A stretch of 40,161 bases of DNA from Armatimonadota bacterium. GTDB lineage: Bacteria; Armatimonadota; UBA5829. The notes beneath the pieces are model-generated. The model had not been told where the DNA came from and searched no databases. It was given only the letters and a program-made list of their open reading frames with translations. The stretch covers positions 1 through 40,161 of the forward strand of contig JARYME010000020.1 in the NCBI GenBank assembly GCA_029907315.1. The letters run 5' to 3'. Each line of letters starts with the position of its first letter. The first letter of the stretch is position 1. Positions 8,547-17,200 of the stretch are shown in pieces. Made by a program: the position numbers and the translations under genes.

Positions 8547-8660
8547 CTACTTGTTATACGACTTTGCGCGGCAAAATGTTCCCGCGTTGCGGCAAAGAAT
8601 TGCTACAGAAATTTGCTCCAAGCACGATTATTTGGCTGGTGGCAAATATGGCGTGTGCCG

Positions 8661-8690
8661 GTGACAGGTGTCCGGTCAATGTGTTAGAAT
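8661..8690 (+). promoter_or_regulatory. Predicted promoter giving a leaderless kdsB transcript
   Basis: GTGACA (8661-8666, five of six consensus bases) and TAGAAT (8685-8690) are separated by 18 bases. Transcription should start 7 to 8 bases later, at 8697-8698, exactly on the GTG start codon of kdsB, which has no ribosome-binding site. Confidence 0.55.
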
Positions 8691-8697
8691 CGTCACC

Positions 8698-9423
8698 GTG
8701 AACGCAGCTGTAGTAATCCCGGCGAGGATGGCGTCCACTCGGTTTCCCGGCAAGCCTCTCGCGGACATATGTGGCAAGCCCATGATTCAGTGGGTCTATG
8801 AGAGGGCATTACGTGCCAAGGGCATATCCGCGGTGGTTGTGGCCACGTGCGACACTGAGATAGCCGAAGCCGTGAGGCGCTTTGGTGGAGAAGTCGTAAT
8901 GACGTCGGACCGGTGTCGCTCTGGTACCGACCGGGTGGCTGAGGCAGCGGCATGTGTCGGCGCCGAAATCATTGTTAACGTGCAGGGAGACGAGCCGTTC
9001 ATAGAACCCTCGTTCATCGAGAAGTCGATCGAGCCGCTGCTTGTAGGCGAAGATACGATGACCAGCCTGATGTTTCGCATAACGGAGCCTCAGGCGCAGG
9101 ATCCCAATCTAGTCAAGGTCGTTGTTTCGCTGGACGGCCACGCGTTATATTTTTCGCGCGCGCCGATCCCCTATGTTCGCGAAAAGATGTCCACAGCGCT
9201 TTACGGTCACATTGGATTATATGCCTACACGAGGGATTTCTTACTTAGATTTGCTTCTTGGGAACCTACGCCTTTGGAGCTTACTGAGTCGCTGGAGCAG
9301 CTGCGTGTGCTTGAGCATGGCGGACGCATCAGGATGGTAGAGGTGGATGGCCAGCCACTGGGTGTTGACACCCCGTCGGATTTGGAGCAAGCAAGAAAGC
9401 ACGCTGCAAAGTTTTGTACTTAG
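8698..9423 (+). CDS. kdsB: 3-deoxy-manno-octulosonate cytidylyltransferase (CMP-KDO synthetase)
   Basis: A 241-residue KdsB of usual length. It activates KDO with CTP to give CMP-KDO, the donor used to build the LPS inner core. The nucleotide-binding start AAVVIPARMASTRFPGKPLA aligns with KdsB from the second residue. CRSGTDRVAEA and NVQGDEPFI are the other family blocks, and GVDTPSDLE lies near the end. I choose GTG 8698 since homology starts there; an upstream in-frame GTG (8668) would add ten unrelated residues. No Shine-Dalgarno sequence is present, and the promoter at 8661-8690 predicts a transcript starting on the GTG. kdsA follows after 35 bases, so the two form a KDO operon. Confidence 0.96.
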   Translation: MNAAVVIPARMASTRFPGKPLADICGKPMIQWVYERALRAKGISAVVVATCDTEIAEAVRRFGGEVVMTSDRCRSGTDRVAEAAACVGAEIIVNVQGDEPFIEPSFIEKSIEPLLVGEDTMTSLMFRITEPQAQDPNLVKVVVSLDGHALYFSRAPIPYVREKMSTALYGHIGLYAYTRDFLLRFASWEPTPLELTESLEQLRVLEHGGRIRMVEVDGQPLGVDTPSDLEQARKHAAKFCT

Positions 9424-9458
9424 ACACATTTACACTTCGGCAGGAGACATGAACGCCC

Positions 9459-10313
9459 ATGGCTACAGCTAGAGCAGGAAACGTCGAGTTTGGCGAGGGT
9501 AAACCGCTGGCTTTGATAGCGGGCCCTTGCGTAATCGAGTCTCTGGATCTTTGCCTTGAGGTAGGGCAGACGGTCATGGATATCGCTTCACGGCTTGGCG
9601 TCCCGTACATATTCAAGTCATCATACGACAAGGCAAACAGAACGTCGGTGCACTCCTTTCGAGGTCCGGGACTCGACAAAGGACTGGAAATCCTTGCTGA
9701 GGTCAAATCGAAGCTGCAGGTCCCGTTGTTGACTGACGTGCACGAGGTTTGGCAGGTCAAGCCCGCAAGTGAAGTTGTAGACATTCTGCAAATACCCGCT
9801 TTTCTGTGTCGACAGACCGATCTTATCGTCGCCGCTGCTCAAACTGGCAGGTGCGTCAATATAAAAAAGGGCCAATTCCAGGCGCCGTGGGACATGAAGA
9901 ACTCCATCGAAAAAGCGCGCAGCACCGGCAACGATAACATTTGTGTGACCGAACGCGGAGTGTCATTCGGCTACAATACGTTGGTGGTGGATATGACCAG
10001 CCTGCCTATACTGCGTTCTTTGGGATGTGCTGTGGTTTTCGACGCAACGCACTCCGTGCAAAGACCCGGTGGGCTGGGACAGTGTTCCGGTGGCGTGCGA
10101 GAGTTTATTCCGCACCTCGTCAGAGCGGCAGTAGCAGTGGGGATCGACGCCTTGTTTATGGAAGTTCATCCGCAGCCCGACAAGGCCTTGTGTGACGCAG
10201 CCAGCATGTTAAGTCTTGCTGAGCTGCCGGGCGTTTTGTCGGATGCGGTTGCAATTCGAGAGGCTCTCGAGAGGAATAGAGCAGAGAGGCCGACGCTGTA
10301 TCAGCAAGACTGA
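9459..10313 (+). CDS. kdsA: KDO-8-phosphate synthase, metal-dependent type
   Basis: A 284-residue KdsA. It condenses phosphoenolpyruvate with arabinose 5-phosphate to KDO 8-phosphate, the committed step of KDO synthesis in the cytosol. Visible blocks: [10 protein letters not shown] (19-28), [47 protein letters not shown] and [12 protein letters not shown]. Cys24 in AGPC marks the metal-requiring class (as in Aquifex); the E. coli metal-free enzyme has Asn there, and the HPxPDxAxxD end fits the metal class too. GGAG lies 12 bases before ATG 9459, and another out-of-frame ATG at 9449 opens an 8-codon frame between them. It is the second gene of the kdsB-kdsA pair; the phosphatase KdsC and epimerase KdsD are not in the window. 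Confidence 0.97.
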   Translation: MATARAGNVEFGEGKPLALIAGPCVIESLDLCLEVGQTVMDIASRLGVPYIFKSSYDKANRTSVHSFRGPGLDKGLEILAEVKSKLQVPLLTDVHEVWQVKPASEVVDILQIPAFLCRQTDLIVAAAQTGRCVNIKKGQFQAPWDMKNSIEKARSTGNDNICVTERGVSFGYNTLVVDMTSLPILRSLGCAVVFDATHSVQRPGGLGQCSGGVREFIPHLVRAAVAVGIDALFMEVHPQPDKALCDAASMLSLAELPGVLSDAVAIREALERNRAERPTLYQQD

Positions 10314-10386
10314 AGGCGTTTCGCAATTGTACGGCTAATCACAATAAGGCAGAAGCAAAAACCGAATTAAGTAAAGGAGTAGTGCA

Positions 10387-11379
10387 GTGGCTATGGACAA
10401 GGTTAGAGTCGGCATAATAGGAGTCGGAGGAATCGCGTACGGCCATATTCGGAACTTTCTCGCTTCACCGGATGCTGAGATCGTGGGTCTGGTGGACATA
10501 GACCCGGCGCGGCTGGAAAAGGCTGTTGAGAAGGTTCCTGAGCTGCAGGGCGTACCTACTTATAGCGACTACAGGGATATGATAAGCCGAGACGACATCG
10601 ACGCGGTGCAGATCAACACCCCTCACACCCTGCATTATCAGCAGATAATGGATTCACTCGATGCGGGTTTACATGTGCTAACCGAAAAGCCCATGGTGTG
10701 CACAACTCAACACGCCCGCGACATAATCAAGAAGCGCGATGAGACGGGCAAAGTCGTGATGATATCCTACCAGCGCCACTTCCAACCCCAGTACCGCTAT
10801 ATGAAGCGAGCGATCGAAAACGGCGAAATCGGCGAGGTTACCTATCTGTCTGCGCTTCAGTGTCAGGGTTGGAAAAAAGGAACAGCGGGCACTTGGCGCC
10901 AGATCCCAGAGCTGTCCGGCGGCGGCCAGTTGAACGATTCGGGCAGCCACTTGCTGGACATGGTCTTGTGGTTGACAGGCTTGACTGCTGAGAGCGTGTT
11001 TGCGTACATAGACAACTGCGGCACTCCTGTTGATATCAACTCGGCGTTGTCTCTCAAGTTTACCAATGGTGCCGAGGGAACCGTCAGCGTGGTTGGCGAT
11101 TCGGCTTGTCGCTGGTATGAAGACTTTACGATATGGGGTACCAAGGGCGTCCTATTCTACCGAAACGGCAAGCTGATTCACTGCAACGAAGCCGGCGAGA
11201 TGATCGAACCGACCGATCTACCTCCGGGAGGCAATCACGACCAGGGCTTCTGCGACGTCATTCTCGGGCGAGACAAGAACTGGGTGCCCGCAGAATGTGG
11301 TCTAAGAGTCATAGAACTTACCGAGGCTGCCTGGAGATCAGCCCAGATGGGCAAACCGTGCGAGGTCGCGTCACTCTAG
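10387..11379 (+). CDS. Gfo/Idh/MocA family oxidoreductase
   Basis: A 330-residue NAD(P)-dependent sugar dehydrogenase-like protein. The Rossmann motif VGIIGVGGIAYGH is at residues 7-19, with Asp near residue 37 at the end of the second strand, which favours NAD. The signature TEKPMVC is near residue 99. GGGQLNDSGSHLLDMVLWL near residue 177 gives the conserved His/Asp region of the active site. The GTG start is set by AGGAG at 10375-10379, 7 bases upstream; an ATG six bases further is an alternative. It follows kdsA after 73 bases and precedes another family member by 99 bases, so a transcript including the KDO genes is possible. Whether it acts on KDO-related sugars is unknown. Confidence 0.93.
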   Translation: MAMDKVRVGIIGVGGIAYGHIRNFLASPDAEIVGLVDIDPARLEKAVEKVPELQGVPTYSDYRDMISRDDIDAVQINTPHTLHYQQIMDSLDAGLHVLTEKPMVCTTQHARDIIKKRDETGKVVMISYQRHFQPQYRYMKRAIENGEIGEVTYLSALQCQGWKKGTAGTWRQIPELSGGGQLNDSGSHLLDMVLWLTGLTAESVFAYIDNCGTPVDINSALSLKFTNGAEGTVSVVGDSACRWYEDFTIWGTKGVLFYRNGKLIHCNEAGEMIEPTDLPPGGNHDQGFCDVILGRDKNWVPAECGLRVIELTEAAWRSAQMGKPCEVASL

Positions 11380-11478
11380 GCGGTTGCGGCAGCGATATTC
11401 TTGAGGGGTCGAGCCGGCGCAACGCAAACGATCGCCGTCTCTTCGGGCGTATTGAGTTTGTGCGTAGGGAGATAGAAG

Positions 11479-12447
11479 ATGCCGGTTAGGGTTGGTTTTG
11501 TCGGCGCGGGCGGCATAGCGAACGCGCACATGAACGTTCTGCAGCTTATCGAGGATGTGCAGATTACGTGCGTGTGCGACGTCGATAAGGACAGGGCCCA
11601 ATCTGCGGCTGCTCGGTTTGTGGCGAAAGCATACGCGGATTATCGCGAAATGCTTCATTCGGAGAAAATCGATGCGCTGTACGTTTGCGTGCCGCCTTAC
11701 GCGCATGAAGAGCAGGAGTTACTTGCCGCCCGCAAAGGTATTCACCTGTTCGTCGAAAAACCTGTAGCGCTTACGCTTGAGAAAGCCCGGCAAATCAGTG
11801 AAGCGATCAGCCAAAGTGGAATTGTGGCGGCAGTGGGATACCACTGGAGATACCAGTCGAACACCGACCGCGCACGGGAAATCCTATCTGATAGACAAAT
11901 TGGCATGGTGCTGGGGTATTGGATGGGCGGGTTTCCCGGGGTTTCCTGGTGGCGACGAATGGAACAGTCCGGTGGACAGATGGTCGAGCAAACTACCCAC
12001 ATATTCGACCTAGCCCGCTACCTTTGCGGCGAGATAGTGGAGGTCTACGCGGCTTACGCCAACAGGGATTCGAAACACATACCTGACTTTAACGTGTACG
12101 ACGTAGGGGCAGCCACGATCAAGTTTGCGAACGGGGCTATCGGATCGATGTCTAACACGTGCCTTCTCAGCGTGCCATACACTGTGGGACTGCACGTCAT
12201 AGCTCGGGACTTGATCGTCGAGATCCACGGTGATCTCAAGGTCATCCAGCCAGGCTATACCCAGATCTTCACCGGTGGCGTGAACGCAATGCAGGAGGAA
12301 AATCGTGCGTTTATCAAAGCTGTCAAGACCGGCGACCGCAGTGATATAAGGTCTACCTATGAAGATGCGGTGAAAACCTTGGCTGTTACGCTCGCGTGCA
12401 ACGAATCCGCCGCGGCCGGCAAACCAATCAAGGTGCCCGAGTTGTAA
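11479..12447 (+). CDS. Gfo/Idh/MocA family oxidoreductase (inositol dehydrogenase-like)
   Basis: A 322-residue protein of the same family as its upstream neighbour but clearly different in sequence. VGFVGAGGIANAH (residues 4-16) is the nucleotide-binding loop, VEKPVAL near residue 94 is the signature with the catalytic Lys, and SGGQMVEQTTHIFDLARYL near residue 165 carries the active-site His. The Gly-Gln-Met-Val-Glu-Gln form of that block is seen in the branch close to inositol 2-dehydrogenases, but that is only a hint of substrate. The ATG at 11479 has GGGAG about 7 bases before it. It is the fourth gene in the run that starts with kdsB. The acylphosphatase begins 50 bases after its stop. 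Confidence 0.93.
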   Translation: MPVRVGFVGAGGIANAHMNVLQLIEDVQITCVCDVDKDRAQSAAARFVAKAYADYREMLHSEKIDALYVCVPPYAHEEQELLAARKGIHLFVEKPVALTLEKARQISEAISQSGIVAAVGYHWRYQSNTDRAREILSDRQIGMVLGYWMGGFPGVSWWRRMEQSGGQMVEQTTHIFDLARYLCGEIVEVYAAYANRDSKHIPDFNVYDVGAATIKFANGAIGSMSNTCLLSVPYTVGLHVIARDLIVEIHGDLKVIQPGYTQIFTGGVNAMQEENRAFIKAVKTGDRSDIRSTYEDAVKTLAVTLACNESAAAGKPIKVPEL

Positions 12448-12497
12448 GGGTCAGTTCTCAGAGCCGACGACATCAGAACGAGGTTCCTGGGCGTCCC

Positions 12498-12794
12498 ATG
12501 AGAAGCGCTGATGACGAGAAGCGTCTGGTTGCAGTGGTTCAAGGCAGAGTTCAGGGAGTGGGCTTCAGGTATTTCGTCCTCGACAAGGCGCGAGATCTGC
12601 ATCTTACTGGTATTGTGAGAAACTTACGTAACGGCGACGTTGAGGTAATCGCCGAAGGCTCGCAGGGTGCGTTGGAAGCTCTTTTGGCTGCTCTGAAGGT
12701 AGGGCCGCGCGCTGCGCGGGTCGACAATGTCCACGCAGTGTGGCTCCCGGCTACGGGAGAATACAAAACCTTCTCCATTGCTCCTACCCGATAA
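12498..12794 (+). CDS. acyP: Acylphosphatase
   Basis: A 98-residue acylphosphatase, a small cytosolic enzyme that hydrolyses acyl phosphates such as carbamoyl phosphate and 1,3-bisphosphoglycerate. GRVQGVGFRYF contains the phosphate loop with catalytic Arg24, and GIVRNLRNGDVEVIAEG contains catalytic Asn42; both match the classic Arg/Asn pair. The length is normal once the start is put at ATG 12498; the frame is open further upstream but without homology. The ribosome-binding site is weak (GAGG about 15 bases away). It seems to be the last gene of the kdsB run; a weak hairpin CCTGG-TTTG-CCAGG followed by TTTT at 12808-12825 could terminate it. Confidence 0.93.
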   Translation: MRSADDEKRLVAVVQGRVQGVGFRYFVLDKARDLHLTGIVRNLRNGDVEVIAEGSQGALEALLAALKVGPRAARVDNVHAVWLPATGEYKTFSIAPTR

Positions 12795-12807
12795 CCGCTC
12801 TTTACTG

Positions 12808-12825
12808 CCTGGTTTGCCAGGTTTT
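12808..12825 (+). terminator. Possible weak terminator after acyP
   Basis: A 5-bp stem CCTGG / CCAGG with a 4-base loop is followed directly by TTTT, 14 bases after the acyP stop. The stem is short, so termination would be partial. Confidence 0.3.
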
Positions 12826-12950
12826 CCGCGCGACCAGCTGCAAGTTTTGAAAAAATACTGCTGGTTCTGAAACGATTCACCGAGTTAAGTAGTCTATATC
12901 TTCAGAATTGGCGCGATGCGCAGTATCGCTAAACTTGGTAAACTATTGCT

Positions 12951-13457
12951 ATGGACAAGCAATCGCTGGGCAAAACGTCTGCTCCGACAGAAGAAGCGTT
13001 TCGCTGCGCTGAGAATGTGATGGAGACTCTGCATCTTATGATGCGTATCATCGGCCGCGACGTGCGCAAGGAATATCCGCCTTCTCTCCCAGAGCACCAG
13101 TTTCGCACACTGATGGTGATAAAGCACCATGACAGGCTTTCTCTGTCAAGCGTAGCAGAGCGGTTGGGCACGACGCTTCCCGCGGTGTCCAAGGTTGTGG
13201 ATCAACTTGTGGAGCGCGGTTATGTTCAGCGTCAGACGTGTCTCGAAGACCGCCGCAAGTCGGTCCTCTCCTTGACGGAAGCCGGTGAGTCGGTGATAAA
13301 CGCGGCGAAGTTCCAGATGCACAGCAAGCTGGCTGAAAGGCTAGCGAGCCTGACAGAGCACGAATGTGCTGTGCTGGATTTGGCTATGAGCATTCTGCAC
13401 ACAGCGTTGAAAAGCAAGTCGCGCGGAGAAACGGATACTTGCGAGGACAAGAAATGA
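12951..13457 (+). CDS. MarR family transcriptional regulator of the efflux operon
   Basis: A 168-residue MarR-type repressor. Residues about 45-120 form the winged helix: LSLSSVAERLGTTLPAVSKV is the helix-turn-helix, and the wing carries the typical acidic-Arg-Arg motif (EDRRKSVLSLTEAG). The flanking helices make the dimer interface. There is no ribosome-binding site before ATG 12951. A -10-like TAAACT at 12939-12944 would start transcription on the ATG, giving a leaderless mRNA; the -35 is poor. TAAACT is repeated 9 bases upstream (12930), a possible operator half-site arrangement. Its stop overlaps the next start (ATGA), so it heads the TolC/MacA/ATPase/FtsX operon and probably represses it, lifting repression when it binds a toxic ligand. 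Confidence 0.93.
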   Translation: MDKQSLGKTSAPTEEAFRCAENVMETLHLMMRIIGRDVRKEYPPSLPEHQFRTLMVIKHHDRLSLSSVAERLGTTLPAVSKVVDQLVERGYVQRQTCLEDRRKSVLSLTEAGESVINAAKFQMHSKLAERLASLTEHECAVLDLAMSILHTALKSKSRGETDTCEDKK

Positions 13458-14749
13458 CTCCAAAATTTCGCTCTACGGCTTTCTTACTGCTTTGCATTTG
13501 TCTAAGCGTTCAGTGTTCACAGGCTCAGCAAGGTGAAACGAACAAGCGGTGGTCGCTGGAAGAATGCATCAATTCGGCGCTTCAAAACCAGGTAGATGTG
13601 CTGATAGCTCGGAATCAAGTCATTCGTGCGCAGGCTCAGTATTCGAAAGCGCTCAGCAATTATTTCCCGCAGGTCAGAGTTGAGAATATAGCGTTTACTG
13701 GCGGAAGCGCGAGTGGTGTTCTCAGTCAGACGACAACGGGTACCGCGGTATCCGTTGCACAGAACTTGTTTGACGGTGGGCTAAGAGAGGCGAGTGTTTC
13801 TGCTGCTCGCTACGGCGTTAGATCAAGCGAAGCTCAGCGTAAGCGAGTTGAGCAGACAATCGTCTACAACGTTACCCGGGCCTATTTTGAACTTTTGCGC
13901 GCGAAGCGCTTGGCTGAGGTTGCTCGGAAGAACGTTGAATACAACGAGGCACTTTTCAGCCAAGTGCAAGCCATGGTCGAGAAGGGAGAGGCGGCTGCCG
14001 TAGACTTGCTGCCGGTAAAGGCGCAGTTGGCAAACGCCAGAGTCAGCTTGGTGGCAGCTGAAAACCAGGTGCGAACTGCCGCTATTGAGCTCCAAAACCA
14101 GATGGGATTTGCGCCTCGCTCGGACTTCGACGTGGCTGAGCCGACTGCACCGGTTGAGTTTCAGGTGCAATCCCTAGATGCCTATATTTCTGCCGCACTG
14201 CAAATCAGGCCCGATGTACTGCAGCGCGCGGCAGACTTGCAGGCGGCTCGTGCCCAGCGTACTTCAGCAAGGATCTCTCTGTATCCCAGACCTTATGTTA
14301 CGGCGGAGTATCAGCACAGGGTGTCTGGCGGCTACAGGGAGAGCGCCTCTCAGATAATTGGTGGCTTTGTTTTTGATGTTTTCAACGGCGGAGCTAACCA
14401 GGCGGCTTACCGTGAGGCCGAAATACAGTTTCGCAACGCGCAGCTCGAAGCTCAGCAGATCGAGAAAGACATCAGAGCTGAGGTGGAGGAAGCCTATCTC
14501 AACCTGACAAGCGCAAAGGAGCGGCTTGTGGCAAGTGAGGTGAGTCTTGAGGCTGCGACCGAAAACTACGAGGCTCAGAAGGAGAGATATGCTCAGGGAT
14601 CTGGCACGACACTCGACATGCTGAATGCCGAAGTGCAACTCGTTACGGCCCAGACTGGTCAAGTTCAGGCTCAGTACGACTACTATGTGGCTATAGCCCA
14701 ACTGAAATACGCAACAGGTACGATCTGGGGAGGGAGAAATGAAAAGTGA
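13454..14749 (+). CDS. TolC-family outer-membrane efflux channel protein
   Basis: A 431-residue outer-membrane factor that forms the exit duct of a tripartite pump. Residues 1-24 are a signal peptide (FLLLCICLSVQCSQAQ). The mature chain begins with WSLEECINSALQNQVDVLIA, the usual first helix of the family, and has the internal duplication of TolC: helical coiled-coil stretches near residues 130-200 and 330-400 between strand segments. The near-repeated ending AEVQLVTAQTGQVQAQYDYYVAIAQLK is typical. ATG 13454 overlaps the MarR stop by 4 bases and has GAGGA 7 bases upstream. The gene overlaps the adaptor start by 11 bases. The name fits the family; the substrate is not known. Confidence 0.93.
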   Translation: MTPKFRSTAFLLLCICLSVQCSQAQQGETNKRWSLEECINSALQNQVDVLIARNQVIRAQAQYSKALSNYFPQVRVENIAFTGGSASGVLSQTTTGTAVSVAQNLFDGGLREASVSAARYGVRSSEAQRKRVEQTIVYNVTRAYFELLRAKRLAEVARKNVEYNEALFSQVQAMVEKGEAAAVDLLPVKAQLANARVSLVAAENQVRTAAIELQNQMGFAPRSDFDVAEPTAPVEFQVQSLDAYISAALQIRPDVLQRAADLQAARAQRTSARISLYPRPYVTAEYQHRVSGGYRESASQIIGGFVFDVFNGGANQAAYREAEIQFRNAQLEAQQIEKDIRAEVEEAYLNLTSAKERLVASEVSLEAATENYEAQKERYAQGSGTTLDMLNAEVQLVTAQTGQVQAQYDYYVAIAQLKYATGTIWGGRNEK

Positions 14750-16436
14750 CAAGACGCGACTGCGCAAATACGCAGGCATTGCGATCGTCTTGGTCATAAT
14801 ACTCGCAGCGGTCGGATTGGCAAAGAAAAACGGGGGCGCAAAGCCTATCATCCGCACGGATGTGGTGAAGCGCGGCACCGTAACGGTCAGCGTTTCGGCC
14901 AACGGCGTATTGCAACCTCTCACGACGGTGGAGGTCAGGTCGAATGTTGGAGGTCAGGTTGTCGAACTGACCATAGACGAAGGGGATTATGTGAAGGCCG
15001 GTCAACTCATAGCTCGTATTGATCCTTCGGACTCATTGACCCAGCTCCGACAAGCTCAGGCCGACCTCGCGAGCGCGCGGGCGCAAGTTGAACAAGCGAT
15101 GCAAGGATCGAGCATGCAACTGCTCCAAACGTCGGCGAGTATTGAGAGCGCTGAGCATGCTCTTGCCGCCAGCAAACAGCGCCTTGCTCAAGCAGAACAA
15201 GAGGCGAAGGCTCAGCCGAAGTTGACAGCCGAAGCCATCAGACAAGCGCAAAGCGCTCTTGAGGCAGCTGAAGCGAACTATGAGCAAGTGAAAAATGCAC
15301 TGGTTCCGCAAAAGATTGCTGCTGCAAAGGCCTCATACGATCAGGCACGTGCAGCTTTTGAGCAGGCTGAAAAGGAACTGAAACGTAAGAAAGCGTTACT
15401 CGAGAAAGGATTCGTTGCTCAGAGTCAGGTTGATGCCGCAGAGGAACAGTTTGCTGTCGCCAAGGCTCAGCTGGCCAGTGCTCAAAGCAAGCTCGATACT
15501 GTGAGGCAGGAGGCTGATCAAGATATCAAATCGGCAGAAGCCAAGGTTAGCCAAGCAAAAGCTGCCTATGAGGCTGCGCTGGCTAATCGAGTCCAGGATA
15601 CCATAAAGCAGCAGGAATTGGCTGCAGCCAGAGCTGCCGTCAAGCAAGCTCTCGCGACCTTAAAAGCGGCGAGAGCCAATGCATATCAGAACCAGATCAA
15701 GAAAGAGGAGATTCTCCGGGCTCAGGCGCAACTGGCAAGAGCTGAGGCTGCAGTGAAAAACGCGAAGACCCAACTCGGATACTGCACCATAACAGCGCCT
15801 CGCAGCGGAATCATTGTCAAGAAGTACGTCGAGAAGGGTTCGATCGTTACAGCGGGGCGTTCGGCGTTTGGAGGCGGAACGGGTGCGGGCATCACAATTG
15901 CAGAGATCGCCGACGTCAGTCGAATGCAGGTTCTTGTCGATGTTGACGAAACGGATATAGCTCGCATCCGTGTAGGTCAGGATGTGGATGTTACTTTCGA
16001 CGCTTTCCCCGGTGAGCACTTCAGGGGTAAGGTCATCAAGATTGCCCCGCAGGCTGTGGTCGAGCAAAACGTCACCACAATCCCTGTCACGGTGGAGCTT
16101 GAGCACGCCGACAGTAGGCTGAAGCCTGAGATGAACGCGACTTGTGAATTCATTATCATGCGCAAGCGAAACGTATTGTACGTGCCCAACGAAGCCGTCA
16201 AAGAGACCGACAGAGGGACTTTTGTAACAGTGCTCAAGAACGGCAAACAAGAAGAACGGCGAGTGCGTACTGGCGCGATGGGCGATGAGTACACAGAGAT
16301 CTTGAGCGGTCTCACCGAGGGCGAACGAATAGTGACGGCGGTAATCGAGCCGGTAACTCCTGCGACCGCCGTTCAGACGGGCGCCGGGCCTGGTGGAGGG
16401 CGTGGTATGCGCGGCGGTCCTCCCAGACCGTTCTAA
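14739..16436 (+). CDS. HlyD/MacA-family membrane-fusion adaptor with unusually long coiled-coil hairpin
   Basis: A 565-residue periplasmic adaptor linking the inner-membrane ABC transporter to the TolC channel. One N-terminal membrane anchor is at residues 12-28. The first half of the lipoyl-like domain ([20 protein letters not shown]) is near residue 66, and its second half ([19 protein letters not shown]) near residue 345. In between lie about 250 Ala/Gln/Glu/Lys-rich residues predicted as a coiled-coil hairpin, roughly twice that of E. coli MacA (371 residues in all). The beta-barrel and membrane-proximal domains follow, then a Gly-rich tail ([16 protein letters not shown]). The ATG at 14739 overlaps the previous gene. 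A longer hairpin suggests a wider periplasmic span, by inference. Confidence 0.93.
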   Translation: MKSDKTRLRKYAGIAIVLVIILAAVGLAKKNGGAKPIIRTDVVKRGTVTVSVSANGVLQPLTTVEVRSNVGGQVVELTIDEGDYVKAGQLIARIDPSDSLTQLRQAQADLASARAQVEQAMQGSSMQLLQTSASIESAEHALAASKQRLAQAEQEAKAQPKLTAEAIRQAQSALEAAEANYEQVKNALVPQKIAAAKASYDQARAAFEQAEKELKRKKALLEKGFVAQSQVDAAEEQFAVAKAQLASAQSKLDTVRQEADQDIKSAEAKVSQAKAAYEAALANRVQDTIKQQELAAARAAVKQALATLKAARANAYQNQIKKEEILRAQAQLARAEAAVKNAKTQLGYCTITAPRSGIIVKKYVEKGSIVTAGRSAFGGGTGAGITIAEIADVSRMQVLVDVDETDIARIRVGQDVDVTFDAFPGEHFRGKVIKIAPQAVVEQNVTTIPVTVELEHADSRLKPEMNATCEFIIMRKRNVLYVPNEAVKETDRGTFVTVLKNGKQEERRVRTGAMGDEYTEILSGLTEGERIVTAVIEPVTPATAVQTGAGPGGGRGMRGGPPRPF

Positions 16437-17200
16437 TGGGGTATGGGGCGCTCTTCCAAATGAACAACACCATGATCCAAGTCAGCAATGTTCATAAGGT
16501 CTATCATCTTGGCAGCGTGTCGGTACACGCGCTGAAAGGCGTATCACTTAAAGTCAACCGCGGTGAGTTTGTAGCGATTATGGGGCCGTCCGGTTCAGGC
16601 AAATCTACGTTCATGAACATTTTGGGATGCCTAGACAAACCCACCGAGGGATCTTACGTACTGGACGGCGAGCAAGTTGCCGGGCTTGACGATGACGAGC
16701 TCGCGGCGATTCGCAACAAGAAGATTGGTTTCGTCTTCCAAACATTTAACCTCATTCCTCGTCGACCTGCTTTGCGCCAAGTAATGCTGCCTCTCATATA
16801 TGATCCTGAAGCGTCGGACATAGAGGAAAGAGCGAAGGCAGCCCTGGAGCGAGTTGGGTTGGCCGATAGGATGTACCACCGGCCAAACGAGCTTTCCGGT
16901 GGTCAGCAGCAGCGTGTGGCAATTGCCCGGGCGCTGATCAACAATCCGTCGCTTATACTTGGCGACGAGCCTACAGGCAACCTCGATACCCGTTCCAGCG
17001 AGGAGATAATGGCTATTTTTCAGGATCTCCACGCGGAGGGAAAGACAATTGTCATAGTCACACACGAAGAGGACATAGCTAGACATGCGGAACGGATTGT
17101 GCGGTTCCGCGACGGCCACATAGTATCGGATGAGCCGGTCAAAGAACGTCTTCACGCCCGCGATATCCTGCCGAACTTGCCTGTGGAGGAAGAAGAGTGA
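16436..17200 (+). CDS. MacB/LolD-type ABC transporter ATPase
   Basis: A 254-residue nucleotide-binding subunit. Walker A is GPSGSGKST (50-58), the Q-loop is FVFQTFNL, the signature is [15 protein letters not shown], Walker B is [12 protein letters not shown] and the switch His is in VTHEED. The ATP site is therefore complete. The [14 protein letters not shown] start and the GDEPTGNLD block are typical of the LolD/MacB branch, which powers mechanical transmission rather than transport across the membrane. The start could be ATG 16436 (overlapping the adaptor stop in TAATG), 16460 or 16472; none has a strong site, so coupling is likely. The following permease overlaps by 4 bases. E. coli MacB has this domain fused to the permease; here they are separate genes. 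Confidence 0.95.
   Translation: MGYGALFQMNNTMIQVSNVHKVYHLGSVSVHALKGVSLKVNRGEFVAIMGPSGSGKSTFMNILGCLDKPTEGSYVLDGEQVAGLDDDELAAIRNKKIGFVFQTFNLIPRRPALRQVMLPLIYDPEASDIEERAKAALERVGLADRMYHRPNELSGGQQQRVAIARALINNPSLILGDEPTGNLDTRSSEEIMAIFQDLHAEGKTIVIVTHEEDIARHAERIVRFRDGHIVSDEPVKERLHARDILPNLPVEEEE

Larger units (their letters stand above)
8372..8697. other. Intergenic region between the URO-D-like gene and kdsB
   Basis: This 326-base gap lies between divergent genes. It holds a hairpin at 8499-8520 with a U-rich tail in the minus direction, a candidate minus-strand small RNA (8488-8546), and the kdsB promoter at 8661-8690. I find no open frame with a ribosome-binding site and no known riboswitch. Confidence 0.6.

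Noticed and set aside
9449-9472. Eight-codon frame (ATG at 9449) between kdsB and kdsA, just after GGAG
   Set aside because: Too short and without codon evidence; possible translational coupling but nothing supports a leader peptide.
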